Shown here piece after piece: positions 11,350 through 22,869 of a DNA stretch of 64,000 nt (within the stretch, counting starts at the first letter, position 1; each line of letters opens with the position of its first letter). Made by a program: the position numbers and the translations under genes. Source of the DNA: Gigaspora rosea (Eukaryota > Glomeromycota > Glomeromycetes > Diversisporales > Gigasporaceae); NCBI GenBank assembly GCA_003550325.1, contig QKWP01000003.1, positions 262,847 to 326,846 of the forward strand, read 5' to 3'. Below the pieces are notes generated by a model. The model did no database searches, was not told where the DNA came from, and saw only the letters and a program-made list of their open reading frames with translations.

Positions 11350-12298
11350 ACATAGTAATGCTTACACTATGTCTCATAAATTTATTTCAAGGCAAAAACC
11401 CATATACCCATATTTTCACGAAATAATTCATGGGTATTATTTCGAATAATGGCCCAAATTCTGCTTAATTTAGAATGACATTTGAAATTACATCTTGGTA
11501 ATATAGTACACTGATTACTAAAATCTATTAATTCTTCTTTTTTGCTTATCATTTTACAGGTCAGACCATTACAACCATCACCATGTAAACCTCAGCTATC
11601 AGTTGTTTAATCACGTCCCAGTTATGTTAAAATGTTTAACTTTTTTTTATCAAATTTATAACCTTTGGTTTATTTCGCCTCATTATCAACTTACCAATTT
11701 ACTTTCAATTGATCATATCTTTCTAAAATTTCTCATATATTGGGTATGTATTCTTCTTCGGATTCTTTTCCTTTGGCTTTTTTTTTTCTTTCCTTCAGTT
11801 TCAGTATCATTATTATTAACACAAATTATCACCTAATTCTTTTTTTATCTACACTTTCACTGCAGATTTCCGCTTCAACACATAACACCAAATCCTTGGG
11901 CTTCTTCATACAGCACATTATTTAACTCTTCACGGCAACCCAAATATAAGCCAGAACATTTCCTCATAATTCCTAATTGCATGTTTATCAGCACAACTTG
12001 CATCTTGTGACAGTAAGCATACATTAATACTAGCTCATCTTGTTTTATTGCATCGGATGATTAATTTTCAACTTCTGGACTTCTTTAACAATTACCTTCT
12101 TCAAACTGCTTCATTTTACATTACCATTCCACCTTTTCAATTGGTCATGCTTCTCAAAATCCTAAAGAAAGTCCATCATTTTCACAACACCACGATCATA
12201 AGACCTTCCTCAGACTAAAAGCTTACATTAGCTGTTAACACCTACGGACTTGGAGTTATCATGACAGATATGCAAAAACTGGTTGATCTGATCGGTTC
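11350..12298. other. Interval without recognisable gene
   Basis: Less AT-extreme than its surroundings and Cys/Ser-codon rich on the plus strand, possibly decayed coding sequence antisense to the plus strand, continuous with the Sel1 relic. The two plus ORFs at 11603-11836 and 11740-11925 have no domain signal. Confidence 0.3.
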
Positions 12299-12608
12299 TG
12301 CTCACTTTACCATCACTTCTATTATAGACAAACATTTCATCAACTATCAATTCACTGACAAGTTCACTTCAAAGACAGTTTATTTTTACAGACAGCTCAT
12401 TTTGTAGACAGTTTTTCAACAATAGCTCATTTCACAGGCAAAGTAATTCTAGTAATTATCATTAGGGTTAATTTAGAACTAGAGTTAAGGTTCAGTGTAA
12501 AAAAACTGGCAGTAAAATAAACTATCTATGAAAGAAACTTAAAATAAACTTGGCTATGAATTAATTGTCGGTGAAGCGTTGTGCCTACAAAATGAGTGTT
12601 GTGAAGTG
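12299..12608. repeat. Foldback repeat with telomere-like centre
   Basis: The left half has TCACTTC, TTCACTGACAAGTTCACTTC and ACAGTTTATTTTTACAGACAG. The complement of the right half has CACTTC, TTCACCGACAATTAATTC and ATAGTTTATTTTACTGCCAG. The centre near 12463-12490 reads ATTAGGGTTAATTTAG. Imperfect arms of about 100 bp. Confidence 0.45.
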
Positions 12609-13461
12609 ATACAGAATATTATTCACATTATTTCTAATCTGCAAAGACAGGTTTGCTTTGTACTTATGTATTTCATTCTGTTGTTTGCATAATTCGTGCC
12701 ATATAATACATCATACTAATTCGAGACCATCTTTGCTGTTTTTGAAGATTTCGATTTTCAAAATGACACCCTTGGGCATTATTTTGCTATGTGGTAAAGT
12801 AAACTATTCAAGATCATAGTATTTATCATATTTCTTTCAACTTCAATTATATAATTACTTTAAGGTTCATAGCTATAGTATGTTAGGAATGTTAAAACTT
12901 TTGACACTTTATTACTATGGGGTTAGATATCTATTTCTTATTACTCTAAAAATTTTTGTTAGGCAACTAACTTTCAGATCAAATTAATCCAAAAAATTGG
13001 TTGGCGCACTAGAAAATGCTTTCATAGAATTTTAGTACTAATAATGCTCTTTCTTACCTAATATAATAGTGGAACCTGACTCTACTAATCCAATAACAAA
13101 TTTTTTGGCAAACTCTTTTAGGTTGGTTAATGACCATTTTGCTAACAAATTTGCCTGATTTAAGTTAGAACTGTTTGATTTATAGTTAGTGTTTGCTAGA
13201 AATAGATTTTTAATGAATGGTTATTAGTGAATTCCAGTAGTAGTTTGTTTTTCATTTGTACAAATATTAGATTATTAAATTTGGTTTAATTATAAAATTT
13301 TGCATAATTTGATTGGTCGCATGTGATTCAGAATTGTCACCTGCGGTGACAAATAGATTTGCTCTTAAATTATTATATTTTATTATTTTTTTATTTAATT
13401 TTTTATAATTGGTTTTTTTTAATATTTATTTTTTTTCTTTAATCATTTAATTAATTAATTA
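12609..13461. other. Interval without recognisable gene
   Basis: AT-rich, no ORF above 60 codons, no repeat recognised other than T-rich runs at 13370-13460. Confidence 0.4.
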
Positions 13462-16400
13462 ATTATTTATTTAGGGAATTGCTATTCGCACCATGGTGCA
13501 TGTAGATCACCTCGATTTGTCACTTAAATATTTTAACTTTTAAAAACTTTTATTAATATTATCTCTATGAGTTCTTGATCAAATTTAATAATTTTTTTTA
13601 TTTGAATTATATGGATTCGTAGAATTAAAATAAAAAAATTTTCATAAAATTTGGTCAAGAACTCATGAAGATATCTTTGATGAAAATTCCTGTAAACAAT
13701 TTCAACACAGCTTCTTTGTAATATGTTTTTTTGCTTTTTCAAAATAACCCACTGTTCGGCGATGATTTACAAGAAATCTTACTATGTTAACTAAAAAAAT
13801 TTTATAACAAGACTTGTAGCGCATATCATGGACTAATAGAATCTCAAATTTCATGAAAAAATATTAAAAACTTGTAAAGATATTAACGTTTTTGTAAATT
13901 TTGACACATACGTTTTCACAAGATTTCCTCTAAACTTCAAATGATTCCAGAAGCACTTTCTCAAAATGAAACCTCCAAAACGTGAATTAGTAAGTTGATA
14001 GAATAGGTATCCAAGAGTCTTTTGTTAAAATTTCATTATAAATGGATTAATATTAACAAATTTATGATGATTTTCAATTTGCTTCCAGATTCAATTTTGA
14101 TGAAAACAAAAAAATCACCATCACAGGCTAGATTTTTACAAGTTCAAATGAAACAAGTTACTGTGCACTATTATAATCAATAGAGAATATGCTAAAATTT
14201 TGCTTTCTAAAATTTCAAGTTATTTGGTTAAAATATTCATTCCATAATAGCTTTTTTCATTTGGCACAGCTTCTTTATAATATACTTTTTGGAAATAGAA
14301 GAATCTTACATCAAAGATATCTCTACAAGTTCTTGACCAAATTTGATGAAATTTTTTTATTTGAATTTTATGGATCCATAGAATTCAAATAAAAAATTTT
14401 CATTGAATTTGATCAAGTGGTTGCAAAGATAACTTTGATCAAAGTTTTAGAGAATTTCAAAACGCTTATCACATGACAGATATGTTTAAATTTTTGACAA
14501 AATTTGATCAAGGATATCTCTGCAACTACCTGATAAAATTTTATGAAAATTTTTTAGTTAATTATTATGGATCCGTAGAATAAGTAAAAAAATTTTTATC
14601 AAATTTTATTAGGTGGTTGCAAAGATACCCTTGATCAAAGTTTTGTCAAAAATTTAAATGTATCTGTCATGTGATACGCATTTTGAAATTCTCTAAAACT
14701 TTGATCAAAGATATCTCTGCAACCACCTAATAAAGTTTGATGAAATTTTTTTTACTTATTCTGCGGATCCATAATAATTAACTAAAAAATTTTTATCAAA
14801 TTTGATCAGGTGGTTGCAGAGATATCTTTGATCAAAGTTTTAGAGAATTTCAAAACGCTTATCACATGACAGATACGTTTAAATTTTTGACAAAACTTTG
14901 ATCAAGGATATCTCTGCAACCACCTGATAAAATTTGATGAAAATTTTTTTACTTATTCTACGGATCCATAATAATTAACTAAAAAATTTTCATCAAATTT
15001 GATTAGGTGGTTGCAGAGATATCTTTGATCAAAGTTTTAGAGAATTTCAAAACGCTTATCACATGACAGATACGTTTAAATTTTTGACAAAACTTTGATC
15101 AAGGATATCTCTGCAACCACCTGATAAAATTTGATGAAAATTTTTTTACTTATTCTACGGATCCATAATAATTAACTAAAAAATTTTCATCAAATTTGAT
15201 TAGGTGGTTGCAGAGATATCTTTGATCAAAGTTTTAGAGAATTTCAAAACGCTTATCACATGACAGATACGTTTAAATTTTTGACAAAACTTTGATCAAG
15301 GATATCTCTGCAACCACCTGATAAAATTTGATGAAAATTTTTTTACTTATTCTACGGATCCATAATAATTAACTAAAAAATTTTCATCAAATTTGATTAG
15401 GTGGTTGCAGAGATATCTTTGATCAAAGTTTTAGAGAATTTCAAAACGCTTATCACATGACAGATACGTTTAAATTTTTGACAAAACTTTGATCAAGGAT
15501 ATCTCTGCAACCACCTGATAAAATTTGATGAAAATTTTTTTACTTATTCTACGGATCCATAATAATTAACTAAAAAATTTTCATCAAATTTGATTAGGTG
15601 GTTGCAGAGATATCTTTGATCAAAGTTTTAGAGAATTTCAAAACGCGTATCACATGACAGATACGTTTAAATTTTTGACAAAACTTTGATCAAGGGTATC
15701 TCTGCAACCACCTAATAAAATTTGATAAAAATTTTTTTACTTATTCTACGGATCCATAATAATTAACTAAAAAATTTTCATCAAATTTTATCATGTGGTT
15801 GCAGAGATATCCTTGATCAAATTTTTGTCAAAAATTTAAACGTATCTGTCATGTGATAAGCGTTTTGAAATTCTCTAAAACTTTGATCAAAGTTATCTTT
15901 GCAACCACTTGATCAAATTCAATGAAAATTTTTTTATTTGAATTCTATGGATCCATAAAATTCAAATAAAAAAATTTAATCAAATTTGGTCAAGAACTTG
16001 TAGAGATATCTTTGATGAAAGATTCTTCTATTTCCAAAAAGTATATTATAAAGAAGCTGCGCCAAATGAAAAAATCTATTATGGAATGAATATTTTAATC
16101 AAATAATTTGAAATTTTAGAAAGCAAAATTTTAGCATATTCTCTATTGATTATATTTGTGCGCAGTAACTTGTTTCATTTGAACTTGTAAAATCTAGCCT
16201 GTGATGGTGATTTTTCTGTTTTCATCAAAATTGAAAATTTTAGAAAATTCTGAATCTGAAAGCAAATTGAAAAATCATCATAACTTCGTCAATATCAATC
16301 TGTTTATAATGAAATTTTAACTGAAAACTCTCGAATACCTATTCTATCAACTTACTAATTCACATTTTGGAGGTTTCATTTTGAGAAAGTCTTCTGGAAT

Positions 16401-16911
16401 CATTTCAAGTTTAGAGGAAAACTTGCAAAAACGTATGAGTCAAAATTTACAAAAACGTTAATTTTAATATCCTTACGAGTTTTTAATATTTTTTTATGAA
16501 ATTTGAGATTCTATTAGTCCATGATATGCGCTACAAGTCTCATTATAAATTTTTTTTAGTTAGCATAGTAAAATTTCTTGTAAATTATCGCAGAACAGTG
16601 GGTTATTTTGAAAAAGCAAAAAAACATATTACAAAGAAGCTGCATTGAAATTGTTTACAGGAACTTTCATCAAAGATATCTCCACGAGTTCTTGACCAAA
16701 TTTGATGAAAATTTTTTATTTTAATTCTACGAATCCATATAATTCAAATAAAAAAAAATTATTAAATTTGATCAAGAGCTCATCGAGATAATATTAATAA
16801 ATGTTTTTAAAAGCTAAAATATTTAAGTGACAAAATCGAGGTGATCTACATGTACCATGGTGCGAATAGCAAAAATCCATGGTGCGAATAGCAATTCCCA
16901 TTATTTATTTA
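13462..16911. mobile_element. 3.43-kb foldback element, Mutator-like ends
   Basis: The element is 13474-16899. The termini are a perfect inverted repeat (GGGAATTGCTATTCGCACCA) and the two arms remain complementary for about 1 kb each (13474 to ~14450; ~15880 to 16899), for example CTCGATTTTGTCACTTAAAT-like sequence at 13512 mirrored at 16825. A 12-bp direct repeat ATTATTTATTTA flanks it (13462-13473, 16900-16911), though its AT-richness makes the exact duplication length uncertain. The right end has an extra copy of the terminal motif. The two ORFs inside (13533-13742 minus, 14189-14392 plus) are translations of the arms. No transposase. The GGGAA terminus resembles that of the Mutator-type MITE at 1185. 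Confidence 0.85.
14851..15835. repeat. Five tandem 197-bp units, each internally palindromic
   Basis: The mark CAAAACGC recurs at 14851, 15048, 15245, 15442 and 15639, exactly 197 bp apart. Units 2-4 look identical by eye; the outer ones have substitutions. Each unit folds: GGTTGCAGAGATATC with GATCAAAGTTTT pairs with AAAACTTTGATC and GATATCTCTGCAACC, and AAATTTGATGAAAATTTTT pairs with AAAAATTTTCATCAAATTT. Older diverged units lie on both sides (14457-14850, 15836-15930). Confidence 0.9.
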
Positions 16912-17634
16912 TTTAATTTTTATATTTGTCTTATTTTTTTTTAATCATTTTAATTTTTTTATTTATTAATTTAATTTTAAATTCGTCTAAATTCGTTTCA
17001 ATTTTAATTTTTTTAAATTAATTATTAATTATTTTTTTAATTCATTATTAATTTATTTTATTTATTTAATTTAATCATTTAATTTATTTTTTTATTTATA
17101 GAAAAATAATTATTAGAATAATATTGGGAGAATTACAAAACCAGGCACAATGAACAAAAACACTTTAGAAGCTCTTATTTCAGTGAATTGTTTCATCACA
17201 GACTAAATAAACAAATATAAGAGGACAGCCTAACCAACTAACACCAACTAACTTACTCTAATATACCAACTAACTTCCCCTAACCCTACCAACTAACTTA
17301 TTCTAACCCTGACAACCAATTTACTCTAACCCTACAAGAAACCTATTATGAGCAGCACCCATTTATAGACACATGAAAGACAACTACAGAAAGAAGTGGA
17401 AAAGTTAAAGATATAACAAATAAAAAACACTAGCGACACCAGAATCAAATTAAACAACAAAATCTACTTCAAAAGCAATATAAATATGTAACCCTTACCA
17501 TAATTATAGCACCAAAATGGACAGCACGAAACTGAAACCAATGATTATAGAAAGAAAAGGTGAAAAGTAGAGATGCAACAACAAAAAAAAACACTAGCAA
17601 AAGCAATCAACCAATAATGGCTACACGGCACCTA
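16912..17634. repeat. AT-rich spacer, then degenerate CTAACC-type tract
   Basis: 16912-17100 is A/T-rich (TTTATTTAATT runs). At 17228-17335 a degenerate tract of CCAACTAACTTACTCTAA and CCCTAACCCTACCAAC repeats about every 30 bp. No gene. Confidence 0.5.
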
Positions 17635-17763
17635 TGACGACTCCATTAATGATAACTCCATTGACGATGACTCTATTGATAATGACTCCATTAACAACAA
17701 CTCCATTAACAATAACTCTATTAACAATGACTCCATTAATGATGACTCTATTAATGACGACTT
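17635..17763 (+). repeat. 15-bp minisatellite (coding-like pentapeptide repeat)
   Basis: About eight copies of GACTCCATTAATGAT variants. In one frame they encode a perfect pentapeptide series Ser-Ile-(Asn/Asp)3, from DDSINDNSIDDDSIDND onwards, ending in a short tail and TAA at 17791. There is no ATG in this frame after the preceding TAA, so a protein is not supported. Confidence 0.65.
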
Positions 17764-17791
17764 CAACTACGGCGAAAGAGAACTATTAACC

Positions 17792-19350
17792 TAAAAAAAA
17801 TTAGAACAAATACAAAAAAAAATAAAAATAAAAAAGATTATCTGGGTATACATGTACAATCATCACTAATACAGCAATAATGTATCCATCATCTGAAGTA
17901 GGATTGGAGAGTCAGAGTCCACGTGCCCCGAAAAATCTTATCTACACCTAGTCAAATTCAACTAAATTCAGTAAATAAAAATAATAAAATTAAAGCCTGA
18001 AGTCTTATTCTTTTTAAATTACTTTTAAATAATTTAGTATATATTAACAACTTTATAAATTAAGCTTTTAATCTTTTATATTCCAGGTTTTATCTACTAT
18101 AGTAAAAAAGTTTGTTTTAATTAATAATTTATATATAGACAAAATCTGAATTAAATTATTAGGTTATATATAAAGTTACAAAACTTTTATACAAAATATA
18201 GTATTAAAGTAGTACAAATAATAGAGCAAAACTAGGTTTAGGCTGCAGATAAGTATTTAAATATATTTAGATATATATTTGAGTTTTTACTTTTAACAAT
18301 AGATTTATACAATGAAGCTTTTGTTTGTAAAAAGTTTCTATTAAATCTAATAAAAAAGATAAAAGTATAGTTTTATTTTTAATATTAAAAAAAATTAATA
18401 GAGCAAAACTATAAGCTTTCAATTATAAGATTTAAATATTAGTTTTTTTGGTAATTTTTACTTTATAAATACTATGCATTACTATATAGACTTTTATTAA
18501 TCAAACTTTAAATCAAATTGGGCCATTTAATTACACTTAATTTTTAAACTTATTTATAACAAATCAGAGTTGTTTTCTTAAATTTTATGCTTTAAAAGTA
18601 TATTATACTTAGAAATACTATAAAGTGTTATATACAAGATCTTCAAATATAGATCTACTATAAATAGACCCAGATATAAACTAGTGATTGTACTCAGTAG
18701 AACTTGCAATTGTGTGAAATAATAATTTATCCAGATATCCAGGTAATTTAATAGTAACTGGGTAGAGGTTTTCCCAATGGGTATAATCTCTAATATGAAC
18801 TACAAAATCTTATTAATCAAATACAGTTTTTTTATTGCTTATACACTTTAAAATTTTTTTTTACAAAATAACCTTTAGCACATAGTTTAAAATTTATAAA
18901 ATATAACAGATATTATAGCACTTTATAGTAATTCCAGAAGTTAAATTTATACAATTTAAAAACTTAAGAATATTTAAATCAAGTAATTGATATATGAGTA
19001 TTATACTTATTGTTTGTGAATATAATTTGCTAATTTTAATTCTATTTATTCATATCCAATTTTTATATTATTGGTCATAGAACATGTTTCTAATAAGTGC
19101 TATTACTTATAAATCAAATAAATTGATTCATCTAATTTTATATATAAATTTAGGGAACTGTTATTGCCACCCTAATGCTACCTATCCGGCCTTCGGCCCA
19201 ATTTCTAGTCCAATTTCTAACCTTAATCATGTGATTCAAACCACAAAACAAGGTCACATAACCAATAAAAATTTTGTCTAAATTACTTAGTAATACAAAT
19301 TTGTGGTACATAGTTTGTGTAACCTTATTATCCAATCAAATTATAGTACA
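17792..19350. other. AT-rich interval without recognisable gene
   Basis: No ORF with coding character. At 19152 a GGGAACTGTTATTGCCACC motif resembles the foldback terminus but no partner end was found nearby. The ORFs at 19084-19335 on both strands overlap each other and have no family signal. Confidence 0.4.
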
Positions 19351-19351
19351 G

Positions 19352-19712
19352 AATCATAAGATTTTATAGAATTTTATTAATAAAATTCAATAAAATCTTA
19401 TAATTTACAAAATTATACTAATTAATTCTAACATTATGCACTAAGTGCACTAAGTAAACTTGTTAAGCACCAAAAAATACATCAGAATGGCATAATTATT
19501 TTTATTTTATTTGAAATTTAGAGAATAGATGCATAATTTTGGATTTTTGATCAAAAAGTCAACTTTAAGTATATTTCTCCAAATTTCAAGTAAATAAAAA
19601 CAATTTTGCTGTTTTGATGTATTTTTAGATGCTGAACAAGTTTACTTAGTGCATAAAGTTAGAATTAATTAATAAAATTTTGCGAATTATAAGATTTATA
19701 GAATTTTATTAA
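19352..19712. repeat. Hairpin repeat family, copy 1
   Basis: Unit of about 350 bp, nearly self-complementary: AGAATTTTATTAATAAAATT, AAATCTTATAATT, TTCTAACATTATGCACTAAG, AAACTTGTTAAGCA, then the mirrored half ending ATAAAGTTAGAATTAATTAA and AGATTTATAGAATTTTATTAA. Other copies are at 21013-21425, 21411-21765, 51112-51432 and 52127-52240. Confidence 0.75.
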
Positions 19713-21026
19713 ATTTTTTTTTTTTATTGTTAAGGTGAGGTCATGCCTCTAACTTTATTGAGTTTATATTAATCGTTACAATATATTGCTTACAACTATT
19801 ATACTATCTACTAAGTATTGAGACTTGGACTATTTTATCCATAACCTAAACCTACCAGAGCCTACCATATTCCCATTTATACAGCTAGCCTGGTTTTGGA
19901 CGTCCCTTTTCCCCAGCCAACAGTTAGTATTCACATGTCCGCCACTTTACCCACATTTCCTACTATCATTACTCCCAATTTGGTGTATGTGATTTCAAGT
20001 AGGCGCTTGCTGCTTCCAAATTGGTATACCTGTTTCCTTACTAGCGTACTTCTCGGGAGTTCGTATCTCAAGCCATGCAGCTGCCTCTACCACATTGGGT
20101 AAGTATCTCAAGCCTGCATGCTGCCGCAACTAGCAAATTTTCCTGCGACTTGGGGACCCAGGATTTAACGTTCCGAATTCGGAAATGTGCAAACAACTGT
20201 ACTTCCCGCTATGGTGACGAGTACCCAGGCATGTTTAGCCGAAGCTTCCAGTCCCTGATATAGTTGGATGGCATCATGAGGCTCAGCCAACCCGACTCTA
20301 CCACTACATGCACTTATACCAGCTTTACGTGTTACTAGTGGTCCCAGATCCTCTTAACGTCCTAAGACTCCCATATGGGTGCACCCAGAGCTCCATTGGG
20401 TTTTGACACGTACACACCTTCATGCTTTTACTTTTTGCTGGTCAGTCAGTTCCGTCTGCCCTTGCGAAGTTCATTAAACCCCAGTACCCAGTCAGTCACT
20501 CTTTGGATTCTTTTCCCCAGTCATTCCAGACTACCAATCCAGTTGGCCTGGAAGGATTGGTCTGCCAGGGTTTAGGTGCCTAAGGTCTCCCTTACCTTGG
20601 TTCATGCTTCTATAACACATGACCTTTTCCTCCGGTGCGACTCCGGCGGCCAGGTTGGTGGGCCCCCTTTGCCATAGGGGCTCTTGCCCGTCCAGATTTT
20701 CCGGGCAGTCCCCGCCAAGTTTCTTTTCCCCGGTACTGTCGTAAGTCCAGCTACCTCTTCACTCGGGACTTGCCAAACGGGTTTCAATTGTTCTGGTCCC
20801 TTGGATTTGTCTGTGTAACTTACACAACTACGCCAAAGCTCCCGTTCAAGATAGTGGTACCAAGGTTACAGGTAATATACCCGACCGATCGATAAACAAA
20901 TGTTACCGTAACACAGGCCTATTTTACAATTCATCTCTAGTGGGATTTGAACTCTAGACCTGCCGCTTGGAGGGGTAACAACCAAACAGCTTCTCTAAGT
21001 CGCCACACCCTTTAGAATTTTATTAA
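19699..21026 (-). mobile_element. 1.3-kb GC-rich retroposon with tRNA-like head and poly(A)
   Basis: The insert is 19713-21012, read on the minus strand from 21012. It is flanked by a perfect 14-bp direct duplication TAGAATTTTATTAA (19699-19712, 21013-21026) and ends in an A-rich tail (plus-strand T run 19713-19725). The first ~85 bases resemble a tRNA gene with a B-box-like GAGTTCAAATCCC. Base composition is much richer in G+C than the neighbourhood, suggesting a young or transferred element. The longest minus ORF is 61 codons (20602-20787), with no reverse transcriptase, so it looks like a long tRNA-headed SINE or a 5'-complete non-autonomous retroposon mobilised by another machinery. It landed at the boundary between two hairpin repeats. 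Confidence 0.8.
20942..21005 (-). promoter_or_regulatory. tRNA-like Pol III internal promoter of the retroposon
   Basis: On the minus strand GACTTAGAGAAGCTGTTTGG (A-box-like) is followed about 30 bases later by AGAGTTCAAATCCCACT, which matches the B-box consensus GTTCRANNC. A complete acceptor stem and CCA-pairing end are not evident, so it is a tRNA-derived head rather than a functional tRNA. Confidence 0.55.
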
Positions 21027-21765
21027 TAAATTCTATAATTCATAAATTTTTTATTAATAAGTTCTAACTTTATGCACTAAATAAACTTGTAGAGGCATAA
21101 TTATTTTTATTTTACTTGAAAATTGAAGAATAGATGCATAATTTTGGATTTTTGCAAATCTTAAGTAAAATAAAAACAATTCTGCCGTTTTGATGCATAT
21201 ATCAAATTGGCTGAATTGTTTTTATTTTACTTGAAATTTGAAAAAAATGCTTAAATTTGACTTTTTGATCAAAAATCCAAAATTATGCATCTATTCTCCA
21301 AATCTTAAATAAAATAAAACCAATTCTGCTGTTTTGATATATTTTTAGATGCTTTACAAGTTTACTTAGTGCATAAAGTTAGAATTGATTAATAAAAATT
21401 TATGAATTATAAGATTTTATAGAATTTATTAATAAAAATTCTGTAAAATCTTATGATTAACAAAATTTTACTAATTAATTCTGACTTTATGCACTAAGTG
21501 AATTTATATAGCATCTAAAAATACACCAAAGCAGCAAAATTATTTTCATTTTACCTAAAATTTGGAGAATAGATGCATTATTTTGACTTTTTTAATCAAA
21601 AATCCAAAATAATGCATCGATTCTCCAAATTTTAGGTAAAATAAAATTAATTATACAATTTGATATATTTTTAGATTATGAATAAGTTTACTTAGTGCAT
21701 AATATTAGGTTTAATTAATAAAAATTTTGTGAATAATAAGATTTTATAGAATTTTATTAATTGAT
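21013..21765. repeat. Hairpin repeat family, copies 2 and 3 in tandem
   Basis: Two further near-palindromic units share the junction AGAATTTATTAATAAAAATT near 21420. Both contain GCACTAAGTAAACTTG-type and AATAGATGCATAATTTTGGA-type cores and their complements, with a GATCAAAAATCCAAAA centre. Confidence 0.75.
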
Positions 21766-21769
21766 GATC

Positions 21770-22712
21770 CGCCAGTTAATTGGAGAATTTTTTTATTAAA
21801 TTGTGACAGTGATCACTTATAATGCAAAGCCGAATTGAAATTTTTAGCTTATAAGTAAGGTATAAAATTTTTTAACCAAATACAAAATTAAAGTAGTACA
21901 AATAATAAAATAATACCGTAAGTTTCTAATTATTAGGCCATTAGATATTAATCTTTTTTTTGAAGAACTTTACTCAGTAAGCATGCAGCATTTACTAAGT
22001 AAAACCTTATATTAATTAAATATTAAGGTAATTTGTAATATGTCATTTTTTAGCTTATTTTACAACAAATTAATCAGTTTTTTTTTATTTTTTGGATTTT
22101 TAGAAGTAAATTATATTTAAAAATAGCAAGAGATGGATTCAACTGATTTTACTATTCTATGTTGCAATAGTACGAGATCTTAAAACAAGCATGGGGGACT
22201 TTCGAATTCGATATATTCTGATGTAGATCAGTGTAGATATTACACAAGTATTTATATGGTATAGTACTGTAAAATCAAAATTTTTGTGTATAAGTGAACT
22301 AACCAAAACTACATACCAACACCATATTTTACTAAGTAGATAACTTCGTAGCGAGCGCCTTTACAGGAAACTCAAGTTGCATCATTTTGCATTGCGCAGT
22401 ACAAGGTAGTTTTATATGAGCCAAATATTGTATGTCGGATAATAGTAGAAGTTTAATGATATACTACCATATGTTTTTTCAAAATCTTAAAAGTACTGAA
22501 GTAGTCTGAGTTTCAGGTAAACCATTTATAAAGTTACATTATTATTTTTTTTTGTTTTCTCATTGTTCTGTTCATTATGTTATTAAAAATTTATTCAACT
22601 ATTTTTTTGTTTATGTAACTTGTTTTTTATTTATATTTGCTTTAGGAATTCGAAACAAGCTAGGGTTTAGGACTGTGTTGTATATATTAATAGCAACGAA
22701 TATTAAAATATA
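21770..22712. other. AT-rich interval upstream of kinase relic
   Basis: No ORF of note. May hold decayed upstream exons of the kinase relic but none could be read. Confidence 0.35.
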
Positions 22713-22862
22713 GTTTTACAATATACTAATGGAGGAACTTTGCGCAAATCTCTAAAGACAAAGTTTACGAGATTACAATAGACAGACAAACTACATATTG
22801 TTAAGGAAATAGCGCTTGGACTTTTATTCTTGCATGATGATAATATTATTCATAGTGATCTC
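22713..22862 (+). pseudogene. Protein kinase catalytic-domain relic
   Basis: One exon-sized stretch reads VLQYTNGGTLRKSLK, then LQ, an in-frame TAG at 22779-22781 (where a Trp is usual), then TDKLHIVKEIALGLLFLHDD and NIIHSDL. This is kinase subdomains V to VIb: hinge, helix E and the catalytic loop, with the HRD Arg replaced by Ser. A GTAAGT donor follows at 22863. The activation loop (DFG) was not found downstream. Resembles the large tyrosine-kinase-like family of Rhizophagus, often next to Sel1 repeats. Dead by stop codon and lost catalytic-loop Arg. Confidence 0.7.
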
Positions 22863-22869
22863 GTAAGTG

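Noticed and set aside
13533-14392. ORFs of 67-69 codons in the foldback arms
   Set aside because: They are translations of the inverted-repeat arms; the mirrored arm carries the same sequence and there is no domain signal.
14851-15835. Regularly spaced repeats resembling a CRISPR array
   Set aside because: The whole 197-bp period repeats, with no unique spacers, in a eukaryotic foldback element.
19896-20895. Plus-strand ORFs in the GC-rich segment
   Set aside because: Short, overlapping, no ATG context or domain; the segment is a minus-strand retroposon and the ORFs reflect its composition.
20942-21010. Functional tRNA gene
   Set aside because: No complete acceptor stem, and it lies at the start of a retroposon with A-tail and target duplication.
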